Part shown: in pieces, positions 35,752 through 44,125 of the stretch | How the letters are laid out: every line of letters starts with the position of its first letter | Numbering within the stretch: the stretch's first letter is position 1 | Source of the DNA: UBA3305 sp002373555 | GTDB taxonomy: Bacteria > Bacillota > Clostridia > Lachnospirales > Lachnospiraceae | Length of the DNA: 46,418 bases | Assembly: GCA_946612455.1 (NCBI GenBank) | Contig: CAMOER010000021.1 | Location: forward strand, 1-46,418 | Direction: 5' to 3' | Translations under genes and position numbers: made by a program | The notes under the pieces: generated by a model | The model's database searches: none | Told to the model about the DNA's origin: nothing | Seen by the model: only the letters and a program-made list of their open reading frames with translations

Positions 35752-37092
35752 TTGAGAATCGCGCCTCTTGATCTTGCAAATACGCCCGGCATCTACTACG
35801 CACTGACTTACGGGATCAGTGCGCTTCTTTTTGTGTTCCTGAACAAGCGGCGGAAGGAGACCGTGATCTGGACGCTGCAGTTTGCCGTAATATGGATCAT
35901 GCTGTCTCTATTCATGCTGTTTACTTATCAGATCCTGCCTCTCTCACTTTTCCTTCCGAGCGTACTCCTCGAATTCCTTGCAGTATTTCTTATGATCCAT
36001 GCAGGCTGTGACATGGATCTGAGGAACTGCGTCTATTTTGCCGTAAACGCATTTATCCTCGGAGAATTTGCTGCTTCCCTCGAATGGCAGATCTTCTATT
36101 TCGAACTTGTTTCCATGGAACTGCCGCTGCGCATGTGGCTGAACATACTGACACTTCTGATCGTGCATGTGCCGGTCTTTACGATCATCTGGTTCCTGCA
36201 GAAACCGTATCGTGACGGGAACCGGTTTCTAACGATTTCCGGACGTCAGATGATCACGGTAATTCTGACAGGCACTGTCATTTATGCCCTCAGCAACATC
36301 AGCTATGCCCTGAAAAACACACCGTTCAGTTCCAGCTTCGTTTCGGAGATCTTTACCATCCGCACGCTGGCGGATCTCGGAGGCATCGCCGTTCTGTTCG
36401 GCTATCACATGACGCTACAGGAGACCCAGGTCCGCCGGGAGATGGAGAAGCTGGAGAACGTGCTTGACATGCAGTATAAACAATTTCAGATCTCCGAGCA
36501 GACGATCGATCTGGTCAACAGAAAATATCATGACCTCAAGCATCAGATCGCTTATCTGAAAAGTGATATCACAGAGCAGCAGAAACTGGATTTCCTGAAC
36601 GAAATGGAAGCGGAGGTCAAACAGTATGAAGCACAGAATCGTACCGGCAATCACGTTGTCGATACGATCCTGACGGAAAAATATCTGCAGTGCCAGAAGC
36701 TGAACATTCAGATGACGGCTGTCGTGGACGGGAAAGCCATGGAATTTCTTCCGGTAACGGAGATCTGTTCCCTCCTCGGCAATGCGCTGGACAATGCGAT
36801 CGAAGCGGTCCAGAAAGTAATCCCGGAACAGGAACGGCTGATCCGTTTTTCCGTCAATAAAAACAAAGGTTTCCTGCGTCTGCGGGTAGAAAACCGTTAC
36901 AGCGGAGAAGTGAAGCTGCGGGACGGAAGACCTGTGACCTCCAAGTCCAACAAGGATTTTCACGGCTTCGGCGTAAAGAGCATGCAGGCGATTGCCGATA
37001 AATATGACGGATCCCTCTCGACAGAGTTTCATGACGGCTGGTTCCGACTGAACATCCTGATTCCCGAGCCGGCAGAGGGGGCTGCAAGATGA
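35752..37092 (+). CDS. GHKL-type sensor histidine kinase
   Basis: 446 residues from a TTG start with GGAGGGG 7 nt upstream. About six hydrophobic helices (15-215) form an AgrC-like sensor with no large extracellular domain. A dimerisation helix carries His260 in KYHDLKHQ. The ATP-binding domain has N-box residues Asn344 and Asn348 (LGNALDNAIEA) and G-rich FHGFGVKSM. Pairing with LytTR regulators is typical. It overlaps the AraC gene by 4 bp (ATGA), so the three regulators are coupled. Confidence 0.9.
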   Translation: MRIAPLDLANTPGIYYALTYGISALLFVFLNKRRKETVIWTLQFAVIWIMLSLFMLFTYQILPLSLFLPSVLLEFLAVFLMIHAGCDMDLRNCVYFAVNAFILGEFAASLEWQIFYFELVSMELPLRMWLNILTLLIVHVPVFTIIWFLQKPYRDGNRFLTISGRQMITVILTGTVIYALSNISYALKNTPFSSSFVSEIFTIRTLADLGGIAVLFGYHMTLQETQVRREMEKLENVLDMQYKQFQISEQTIDLVNRKYHDLKHQIAYLKSDITEQQKLDFLNEMEAEVKQYEAQNRTGNHVVDTILTEKYLQCQKLNIQMTAVVDGKAMEFLPVTEICSLLGNALDNAIEAVQKVIPEQERLIRFSVNKNKGFLRLRVENRYSGEVKLRDGRPVTSKSNKDFHGFGVKSMQAIADKYDGSLSTEFHDGWFRLNILIPEPAEGAAR

Positions 37093-38039
37093 ATACAGCG
37101 ATCTTAAACAGACTGTCCCCCGTTACGGAGGAGGAAAAAAGGATCCTTTCCGGGCAAAATCAGATCGACCGCAGTCTTTATATGGACGGCAGCCGGGACG
37201 TGATCAGCGGTGAAAAGCTTTTAAAGCCCGGACAGCTGATCGATGTTCGTCCGCATACAAGATTCGTTGCTTTTCCGGAGCACACGCATGACTATGTCGA
37301 GATCGTTTACATGGCTTCCGGGAAGACCGTTCACATGGTCAATGATGAGCGGATCGAACTGAAGACCGGGGAACTTCTGCTGCTCGGGCAGAACGCCAGA
37401 CAGTCGATCGATGCAGCCGGAGAACTGGATATCGCCGTCAATTTCATTGTGCGGCCCGACTTTTTTGCCGGCACGCTGGATTTTCTGGGTACGGAGGAAA
37501 CGCCGCTCCGGCGTTTTATTACGAACTGCCTGACCGGCAAGGAGGAGACCGGCTATCTGTATTTCCAGGTGGCGGATATCCTCCCGGTCCAGAATCTGAT
37601 CGAAAACCTCCTGTTCATGTTGACGGAAGAGACCATGAATCCGCGCGGCATCAACCAGATGACGATGGGCCTGCTCTTTGCTCTGCTTCTGGAGCATACG
37701 GACCGTCTGACATTCAAGCGTAGGGATGACGAGATCCTCCTCCGGGTGCTGCGGTATGTGGAAGAGCACTACCGGGACGGAAGTCTGACGGAGCTGGCAG
37801 CCTTGATTCCTTATGATGTTGCAGGCCTCTCCCGAATGATCAAGGAGAAGACAGGAAGCAATTATACAGGCCTGATGCAGGAAAAACGGCTCTCGCAGGC
37901 GGCATGGCTTCTGACCAATACGGACATGAAAGTAGACGCCGTTTCCGAGAGCGTCGGTTATGAGAACATCAGCTATTTTCACCGTATTTTTACGGCCCGT
38001 TTCGGCATTTCGCCTAAAAAATACAGGGATTCCAAATAA
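37089..38039 (+). CDS. AraC-family transcriptional regulator
   Basis: 316 residues, start overlapping the kinase stop by 4 bp. An N-terminal cupin-type sensing domain (about 55-140) contains FPEHTHDYVEIVYM. The C-terminal double helix-turn-helix (about 215-315) ends in the family signature GYENISYFHRIFTARFGISP followed by KKYR. Such proteins bind a sugar and activate adjacent promoters. The position just before rhaB, with a promoter between, suggests control of the rhamnose genes, possibly with L-rhamnose as the inducer. Confidence 0.93.
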   Translation: MNTAILNRLSPVTEEEKRILSGQNQIDRSLYMDGSRDVISGEKLLKPGQLIDVRPHTRFVAFPEHTHDYVEIVYMASGKTVHMVNDERIELKTGELLLLGQNARQSIDAAGELDIAVNFIVRPDFFAGTLDFLGTEETPLRRFITNCLTGKEETGYLYFQVADILPVQNLIENLLFMLTEETMNPRGINQMTMGLLFALLLEHTDRLTFKRRDDEILLRVLRYVEEHYRDGSLTELAALIPYDVAGLSRMIKEKTGSNYTGLMQEKRLSQAAWLLTNTDMKVDAVSESVGYENISYFHRIFTARFGISPKKYRDSK

Positions 38040-38066
38040 GGACACTTTTTAGGCAAACTCAGGTCA

Positions 38067-38096
38067 TGGACATTACCTCTTTTACTATGATAGAAT
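38067..38096 (+). promoter_or_regulatory. Promoter of rhaB-isomerase-rhaD unit
   Basis: TGGACA (38067-38072), 18 bp, TAGAAT (38091-38096), with TG one base before the -10 (extended -10). It is 32 bases before the rhaB start and follows the AraC gene. Confidence 0.55.
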
Positions 38097-38127
38097 GAAT
38101 CCTGTCATGGAGAAGGAGGTATTTTTT

Positions 38128-39417
38128 ATGAAATATTATCTTGCTGTCGATATCGGCGCTTCGAGCGGAAGACATATTATCGGATGGATGGAGAACGGGG
38201 AGCTTCAGACGGAAGAGATGTACCGCTTTCCGAACGGCGTGACCGAACTGGACGGACACCTGACCTGGGATATCGATGCACTGCTCGGACATGTGAAGAA
38301 AGGCATCGAGATCTCGAAGGAGAAGTACAAAGAGATCGAAAGCCTGTCGGTAGATACCTGGGGCGTGGATTACATTCTGCTGAAGGGAGACGAAGTCGTT
38401 TATCCCTGCTATGCATACAGAGACAGCCGCACGGAAGAGATCATTCCCGAAGTGCACAGTCTGATCAGCTTCTCAGAACTGTACAGCCGCACGGGCATCC
38501 AGTTCCAGCCTTTCAATACGATCTATCAGCTGTACCTGGATCATAAGAACGGAAGACTGGACGGCGTTACGGATTTCCTGATGATGCCGGAATACCTGAT
38601 GTACAGGCTCTGCGGGAACAAAGCACATGAATATACGAACGCGACGACCGGCGGTCTGGTAAGTGCCGAGACCGGAGAATACGATCTGGAGATCATCCGG
38701 AAGCTCGGTCTCCCGGAGGCGCTCTTCGGAAAGCTTTCGCAGCCCGGCACCGTGATCGGAGAATACGAAGGGATCAAATGTGTGCTCTGCGCGACGCACG
38801 ATACGGGATCTGCAGTCGAGGGGATCCCGATGGAGGGAAATCACCCGTATATTTCTTCCGGCACCTGGTCGCTGCTGGGCGTGAAGACGGAGAAACCAAT
38901 CACGAATGCTTCGAGCGAGCTGGCCAACTGGTCCAATGAAGGCGGCGTCGGCTATAACCGCTATCAGAAGAACATCATGGGCATGTGGCTGATCAACCGG
39001 CTTCGTTCGGAACTTTGCCCGGACAAGCCGTTCGGAGAGATCGTGGCGGAAGCGGAAGCGAGCAGCTTCTCGGAAACGGTGGATGCGAATGCAGCCGGGT
39101 TCCTTGCACCGGAGAGCATGAAAGCAGCCTTTGACGAGGCGCTGACGATGAAGCCCGCGAGTGTAGGAGATTATTTCCGGTGTGCCTACAGAAGCCTGGC
39201 GCTCAGTTATATGAATGCGGTGCAGGAGCTGCAGCACAATACGGGAAATCATTATGACCGGATCTATATTGTCGGCGGCGGCGCCAAGAATGCATTCCTC
39301 AACAGACTGACGGAGGAGGCTTCGGGCAAGAAAGTGATCGCGCTTCCGATCGAAGCGACCGCGATCGGCAATCTGAAGATCCAGATGCAGGCGAGTCTGG
39401 CGAGTCTGTCATCCTGA
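38128..39417 (+). CDS. rhaB: L-rhamnulokinase, shortened at the C-terminus
   Basis: 429 residues from ATG 38128 (AAGGAGG upstream). FGGY-kinase motifs specific to RhaB are present: AVDIGASSGRHIIGW, SVDTWGVDYILLK, ATHDTGSAV (catalytic Asp225) and ISSGTWSLLGV. The enzyme phosphorylates L-rhamnulose to L-rhamnulose-1-phosphate with ATP. The ending is unusual. After the conserved IEATAIGNLKIQM, only ASLASLSS remains, whereas E. coli RhaB continues for about 50 residues. The final codons and TGA stop are supplied by a TCATCCTGAG repeat starting at 39408. Whether the shortened enzyme is active is unknown. Confidence 0.92.
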   Translation: MKYYLAVDIGASSGRHIIGWMENGELQTEEMYRFPNGVTELDGHLTWDIDALLGHVKKGIEISKEKYKEIESLSVDTWGVDYILLKGDEVVYPCYAYRDSRTEEIIPEVHSLISFSELYSRTGIQFQPFNTIYQLYLDHKNGRLDGVTDFLMMPEYLMYRLCGNKAHEYTNATTGGLVSAETGEYDLEIIRKLGLPEALFGKLSQPGTVIGEYEGIKCVLCATHDTGSAVEGIPMEGNHPYISSGTWSLLGVKTEKPITNASSELANWSNEGGVGYNRYQKNIMGMWLINRLRSELCPDKPFGEIVAEAEASSFSETVDANAAGFLAPESMKAAFDEALTMKPASVGDYFRCAYRSLALSYMNAVQELQHNTGNHYDRIYIVGGGAKNAFLNRLTEEASGKKVIALPIEATAIGNLKIQMQASLASLSS

Positions 39418-39449
39418 GGGACGCCGTCCCGAATGGATCCACGCCGTAA
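39408..39449 (+). repeat. TCATCCTGAG dispersed repeat, copy B (overlaps rhaB stop)
   Basis: GTCATCCTGAG, hairpin GGGAC-GCC-GTCCC, GAATGGATC and then CGCCGTAA. The TGA in CCTGAG is the rhaB stop codon. Confidence 0.8.
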
Positions 39450-39516
39450 AAACTGCGGTTTTATGAAAACTTTGAAGAATACAAACACCTAAACAGACTT
39501 ATAAAGGAGGATCATC

Positions 39517-40935
39517 ATGTTAGTAGAAACAAAAGCCCGCATCGGTGTCTTCTCGATCGCCCTCGGCGCCTATCTTCCCCAATTCCCGCAGCTCGTTCCC
39601 GAGTTCGAAGGACAGTACGCAGAATTTAAAAAGCTGATTCCCGATACCGTGGAGATCGTCGACGGCGGTATCGTTACCACAAAGGAACTTGCCATGGAAG
39701 CCGGCGACAAGTTCCGTGCAGCGGATGTCGATCTCGTGATCCTGCAGCTGCTCACCTATGCGACTTCCTACAACATGCTACCCGCTGTCCGCGATCTGGA
39801 TGTCCCTGTCGTTCTGGTCAATATCCAGAAGATGAAGGCCCCGGATTATGCGAATACAGATATTCCCACCTGGCTCGGAACGCTTTATGCGAACGGTGCT
39901 GTCGGCGAAATGGTCGCTGACCTGGAGAGAGCCGGCAAGAGACATGCCGTCATCACCGGCGTGGCCGAAGGCGGAGATCCGGAGCTGGAAGCGGAGATCG
40001 CTGACTGGTGCAAAGCCGCGCAGGTCCGCAGAAGATTCCGCGACACGAACCTGGCACAGATCGGCAGACCGTATCCCGGCATGATGGATCTGTACATCGA
40101 CGAGACGAACCTCTACCATAGAATGTTCCTGTATACGAAGCAGTTCGACTGGGAGAAAATGTGGGCGATCGCCGACAATATCACAGATGAAGATGCGATC
40201 AGAGCGAAAGCACAGGATATTCTGGATACCTTCGATATCGAAGGCGTGGATACGGTGGAACCGCTGTGGGAGATGGCAAAATACGTTGTTGCCTTTGAGC
40301 AGTGGGTAAAAGATGAGAAGATCGCATTCGTAGCTTCTCATTACGACGGATTTGCCCAGGGGAAGGCCGGCGTTCTCGACAGCATGCTGATCCCGGCATT
40401 CTCGATGCTGATCAAGCAGGGCGTTGCCTGCGCGGTCGAAGGCGATATCAAGGTGTCAATGGCAATGTCGATCCTGAAGACCATCTCCGGCATGGGCCAG
40501 CTCTCCGAGATGTACTCGATCGATTTCAACGAGGATATCTGCATCATCGGTCATTCGGGATCCGGCGATGCTGCGATCTCTGAGAAAAAGCCTACGATGA
40601 AGATCGTTCCTGTTTTCCACGGAAAGACCGGCGGCGGCTATCTGACTCAGTTCTATCCGCATCTCGGACCGGTCACCTATCTCGGCATTACGCAGGACAG
40701 AGACGGACATTTCAAGTTCGTTGTGGCAGAGGGCGTAAATGAGCCCGGCCCGATCTTCACATTCGGCGATACAAATATGCGCACCAGATTCACCTGCGGT
40801 GCGAAGGAATTCAATAACCGCTGGGCGGAAGCCGGTCCCACGCATCATATGGCAGCCGCTTCCGGCAGACATATCGACACGATCCTGAAGGTCGCGAAGA
40901 TCTTCAATGTGCCGGTGGATATCGTAACGAGATAA
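39517..40935 (+). CDS. L-arabinose/L-fucose-isomerase-fold isomerase, candidate rhamnose isomerase
   Basis: 472 residues, AAGGAGG upstream. The N-terminal half has the alpha/beta folds of AraA/FucI enzymes (ILQLLTYATS, GDPELEAEI). The C-terminal half holds candidate Mn ligands: Glu308 (VEGDI), Glu339 (NEDICI), His346 (GHS) and His443/444 (THHM). These resemble the AraA Glu306/Glu333/His350/His450 set, though the spacing between Glu339 and His346 is shorter. It lies between rhaB and rhaD, where an L-rhamnose to L-rhamnulose isomerase is needed, and no RhaA-like gene is in the window. The simplest reading is a non-orthologous rhamnose isomerase. An arabinose or fucose isomerase is the alternative. 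Confidence 0.7.
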   Translation: MLVETKARIGVFSIALGAYLPQFPQLVPEFEGQYAEFKKLIPDTVEIVDGGIVTTKELAMEAGDKFRAADVDLVILQLLTYATSYNMLPAVRDLDVPVVLVNIQKMKAPDYANTDIPTWLGTLYANGAVGEMVADLERAGKRHAVITGVAEGGDPELEAEIADWCKAAQVRRRFRDTNLAQIGRPYPGMMDLYIDETNLYHRMFLYTKQFDWEKMWAIADNITDEDAIRAKAQDILDTFDIEGVDTVEPLWEMAKYVVAFEQWVKDEKIAFVASHYDGFAQGKAGVLDSMLIPAFSMLIKQGVACAVEGDIKVSMAMSILKTISGMGQLSEMYSIDFNEDICIIGHSGSGDAAISEKKPTMKIVPVFHGKTGGGYLTQFYPHLGPVTYLGITQDRDGHFKFVVAEGVNEPGPIFTFGDTNMRTRFTCGAKEFNNRWAEAGPTHHMAAASGRHIDTILKVAKIFNVPVDIVTR

Positions 40936-40980
40936 TGCTTCCGAATTCGGAAACGGAAAGCTTTTCATCACTTGAACATT

Positions 40981-41020
40981 GTCATCCTGAGGAGCCTGCG
41001 GCGAAAGATCTTCGCCGTAA
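40981..41020 (+). repeat. TCATCCTGAG dispersed repeat, copy C
   Basis: GTCATCCTGAG, a short GCC-TGC-GGC hairpin, then GAAAGATC and CGCCGTAA. The second half also folds as CGGCGAA/TTCGCCG. It lies between the isomerase and rhaD. A 14-bp palindrome TTCCGAATTCGGAA is at 40939-40952. Confidence 0.8.
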
Positions 41021-41064
41021 CGCCTTCAGTTCAATTATACTGATTATCAAAGGAGTTTAAAATC

Positions 41065-41892
41065 ATGGCTAAGAACGCGATTTACAATATTGACTGTGTA
41101 GAAGGTTTCATGCGTATGTGCAACGACGGCTGGCTGCAGGGCTGGCATGAGCGCAACGGCGGCAATCTGACCTACCGCATGAAGGCAGAGGATGTTGAGG
41201 CCTGCCGTCCTTACTTCAAGGAGCCCGGCGAATGGGTGAACATGGGCGTTCAGGCAGAAAACCTGGCGGGAGAGTATTTCATCACCACCGGCAGCGGCAA
41301 GTTCTTCCGCAATGTGGAGATCCGTCCCTGCGAGAGCTTTGGAATCGTAGAGATCAACGAGGCCGGTGATTCCTGGAGGATCGTCTGGGGTCTGGAAGGT
41401 GCAAAACCCACAAGTGAGTTCCCGTCTCATTTCATGAACCACAGTGTCCGCAAGGCCGCGACGAACGGTGCGAACCGCGTGATCTATCATCTGCACGCAA
41501 CGAATGTCATCGCGCTGACATATGTGCTTCCGCTGACGGACCGCGATTTCTCACGTGCTCTGTGGAAGAGCGCGACCGAGTGCCCGGTCGTATTCCCCGA
41601 GGGCGTCGGCGTGGTGCCGTGGATGGTGCCCGGCGGCGCGGATATCGCGATGGCAACGTCCGAACTGATGAAGACTTACCAGGCGGCGATCTGGGCGCAG
41701 CACGGCCTGTTCGCTTCCGGTCCTGATTTTGATATCACGTTCGGCCTTGCACATACGATCGAGAAGAGCGCAGAAGTATATGTGAAGGTGCTGTCGACCG
41801 GACAGCCGATCCTGCAGACGATCACGGACGATGCGCTGCGTGCGATCGCGAAGGATTTCGGTGTACAGCTGAATGAGGCTTTCCTGGACTGA
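41065..41892 (+). CDS. rhaD: L-rhamnulose-1-phosphate aldolase
   Basis: 275 residues, AAAGGAG before ATG. Zn ligands His142 and His144 (YHLHATN) and His213 (WAQHGLF), and catalytic Glu118 (PTSEFP), match E. coli RhaD residues His141, His143, His212 and Glu117 one position later. Class II aldolases of this family split rhamnulose-1-phosphate into DHAP and L-lactaldehyde in the cytosol. It is the last gene of the rhamnose unit; a strong terminator follows 50 bases on. Confidence 0.96.
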   Translation: MAKNAIYNIDCVEGFMRMCNDGWLQGWHERNGGNLTYRMKAEDVEACRPYFKEPGEWVNMGVQAENLAGEYFITTGSGKFFRNVEIRPCESFGIVEINEAGDSWRIVWGLEGAKPTSEFPSHFMNHSVRKAATNGANRVIYHLHATNVIALTYVLPLTDRDFSRALWKSATECPVVFPEGVGVVPWMVPGGADIAMATSELMKTYQAAIWAQHGLFASGPDFDITFGLAHTIEKSAEVYVKVLSTGQPILQTITDDALRAIAKDFGVQLNEAFLD

Positions 41893-41941
41893 GATGATGC
41901 TTCCCTGTACTAACAGGAAAACAATCGAATACGATATACGA

Positions 41942-41968
41942 AAAAGCAGATCGTTATGATCTGCTTTT
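41942..41968. terminator. Terminator after rhaD (probably bidirectional)
   Basis: An 11-bp stem AAAAGCAGATC/GATCTGCTTTT with loop GTTAT has U-rich ends on both strands. It closes the rhamnose transcript. Confidence 0.88.
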
Positions 41969-42009
41969 CTGCTTTTTCACTGAAACCTATTCCATGCAGT
42001 ATAATCTGC

Positions 42010-42552
42010 TAACTCAGTGCAGTATGCATACGACTCCAAAACAGGGGTCGCTCCAGTTGCTTCGCTCGCGGACAAAGCCATTTGCACTCCTTCGGCCAAA
42101 CAATAAAGCGTGTTTGTCCTCCGTCGGCAGTTTTGCCGTGAGCTGTCGCCTTCCGCTCTACAGTTTTTGAGCCGTATGCATACTGCACTTCGAGTAGGAT
42201 TGCAGCTGCAGCCTATGAAACGAAGAACCAGACTGCCTGTCCGACATATTTTCAGGGCTGAGACTGTAGAGCGGAGAGCGACAGGATCGGGCGAAACCGT
42301 CGACTGGAAGCCAACACGCTTTATTCGTTGGCTGGAAGAAGTGCGAATGTGTGCGATAAGCCTGTCAAGCGGAAGCCATGCTTGTATGAGCTTCCATTTG
42401 ACAGGCAACGGACAGCGAACAGCTTGCTGTGAGCCGTCCCGGATCCGAAGCAATCGGAGCGACCCTGTTTCAGAACTGAAAACAAGCAGGACAGGCAGGG
42501 GGCAGCCGATTCTTCCCCTGTTTTAGAACCGTATGTATCCTGCACTGAGTTT
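42010..42552. repeat. 543-bp nested palindromic element with 38-bp terminal inverted repeats; no gene
   Basis: The ends 42010-42047 and 42515-42552 are inverted repeats matching at 32 of 38 positions. Inner arm pairs nest inside one another: 42045-42064 with 42446-42465, 42102-42114 with 42313-42325 (13 bp perfect), and 42152-42164 with 42263-42275 (13 bp perfect). A 17-bp perfect inverted repeat (42016-42032 with 42173-42189) gives an alternative fold. A local hairpin sits at 42361-42405 (CCTGTCAA/TTGACAGG and GGAAGC/GCTTCC). Either strand transcribed would fold into a long rod. The ORFs in it (for example 42110-42526) have no ribosome site and arise from the palindrome. It lies between convergent genes. 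MITE-like element or structured RNA are both possible. Confidence 0.75.
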
Positions 42553-42572
42553 GTTACATTTTGTTAAGATAC

Positions 42573-44087
42573 TTACAGCAGCATCCGTTGAATCTCCTCC
42601 TTTAATATATCCTCACGATCCTTCAGAAGCAGCATCTTATTATACCTGTCATACGTCTGACTGCCATGTCCGGAGACGAACCGCAGGCAGTCTCTGTCCG
42701 CATTCAGTTCCGTCATCAGCATGACCATCTCGTGGCCCGCACCGTAGACATGCTCCAGGAATGTAAAGAGGTTGGAAAGATGCTCTTCTGAAGCATCCCC
42801 CAGCGTTTCTCTGGTATCTTCCCGTGCGGAAAACCATTCTCTGACAGCATCAAATGCAGCATTTTTCATGTCTTCACCGGAACCGGAGGTACGATCAGCT
42901 GCAGTCTCCGCAGCCTCCTTCAGCGCCCCCGCCGTAAGCCGCAGGTTCCTCGCCGCTTCCCGGCTGATCATACCGGCATCCAGTCCGCGTTCCAGATCCG
43001 CGGAGAGTTCTTCCCGCTTCCTGTGCAGGAAAGAAACACCGTCCTCCGCATAGACAGGAAGCTTCATTTCCGATAGAATGCCGAACAGCATCTCCTGCAC
43101 GGCCGTCAGTTCATTGTAAGCCTTGAATTCTCTGTGTATCCCGTCGGCCAGAAGGCGGATCAGGCTGAATTTCTCATCGAACGGGATCTCTGTGAGACCT
43201 GCCGCATCCGGCATGAAACGGCCGGCAATGATCTCGTCGATACGGTACACTTCGCTGTACTTTCTGTACATATCATAGTAGACGGCGAAATCCCGCGCGA
43301 TCTGTGCATCCTGCAGATACTGCACAGTCATATTCTCGGTCACAGCTTCGCCCATGGCTTCATAGGCATAGATCATTCTGGAAAGATCTTCCCACCCTCT
43401 GGCTGTCACGAAATGCCTGCCGTCGACTTCCGTCCGGATCACGTAGAAATTCTGCTGTTTGATATTCAGATAGGAGAGGATCGCACCATGCACACCGTTT
43501 GCGACGGCATATTCCTTCCACACGGAAAAATCCGCTTCGATCTCCATCTTTTTCACACGGTCCAGCGTCACGATATCAAATTCTCTGGCCGAGCGGTTGT
43601 ACTGCGGCTGGTTGCCGGCCGTCACAATGATCCACCCGTCCGGTACATGATGTGTGCCGAACGTCTTGTACTGCAGGAACTGCAGCATAGTCGGTGCCAG
43701 CGTTTCCGAGACACAGTTGATCTCATCCAGGAAGAGAATCCCTTCCGCAACACCGGTCCGCTCGATCTTCTCATAGACGGAGGCGACGATCTCACTCATC
43801 GTGTATTCGGTGACCGCCTGTTCTTTCCCGCCGAAGGAACGGTGGGAGATCATCGGCAGTCCGATCGCGCTCTGTCTGGTATGGTGTGTGATCGTATAGG
43901 CGACCAGTCCGATCCCGCATTCTTCCGCAATCTGCTCCATGACGGCGGTCTTGCCGATGCCGGGCGGGCCGATGAGCAGGATCGGGCGCTGCTGCTCGGA
44001 CGGGATCTCATATTCACCCGTATCGTCGCGGCGCAGATAGGCATGGATCGTCCGGATGATTTCCTGTTTTGCTTCTTTAATATTCAT
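42573..44087 (-). CDS. MoxR-type AAA+ ATPase
   Basis: 504 residues. Walker A GPPGIGKT (40-47), Walker B ILFLDEIN (117-124) and sensor-1 TAGNQP are all present. The second half is helical and unusually long for MoxR proteins. MoxR ATPases act as chaperone-like remodelers with VWA-domain partners. The partner is encoded 38 bp upstream in the same minus-strand operon. Substrate unknown. The start ATG at 44087 has a weak AAAGAG upstream. Confidence 0.9.
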   Translation of the reverse strand: MNIKEAKQEIIRTIHAYLRRDDTGEYEIPSEQQRPILLIGPPGIGKTAVMEQIAEECGIGLVAYTITHHTRQSAIGLPMISHRSFGGKEQAVTEYTMSEIVASVYEKIERTGVAEGILFLDEINCVSETLAPTMLQFLQYKTFGTHHVPDGWIIVTAGNQPQYNRSAREFDIVTLDRVKKMEIEADFSVWKEYAVANGVHGAILSYLNIKQQNFYVIRTEVDGRHFVTARGWEDLSRMIYAYEAMGEAVTENMTVQYLQDAQIARDFAVYYDMYRKYSEVYRIDEIIAGRFMPDAAGLTEIPFDEKFSLIRLLADGIHREFKAYNELTAVQEMLFGILSEMKLPVYAEDGVSFLHRKREELSADLERGLDAGMISREAARNLRLTAGALKEAAETAADRTSGSGEDMKNAAFDAVREWFSAREDTRETLGDASEEHLSNLFTFLEHVYGAGHEMVMLMTELNADRDCLRFVSGHGSQTYDRYNKMLLLKDREDILKEEIQRMLL

Positions 44088-44125
44088 CTCTTTATAAACT
44101 CCGGAGAGTTCCTTTCATACTTATT

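Noticed and set aside
42110..42526. 138-aa plus-strand and 158-aa minus-strand ORFs in the 42.0-42.5 kb region
   Set aside because: They have no ribosome site, an Arg/Cys-rich composition and lie in the palindromic element, whose symmetry yields open frames on both strands.
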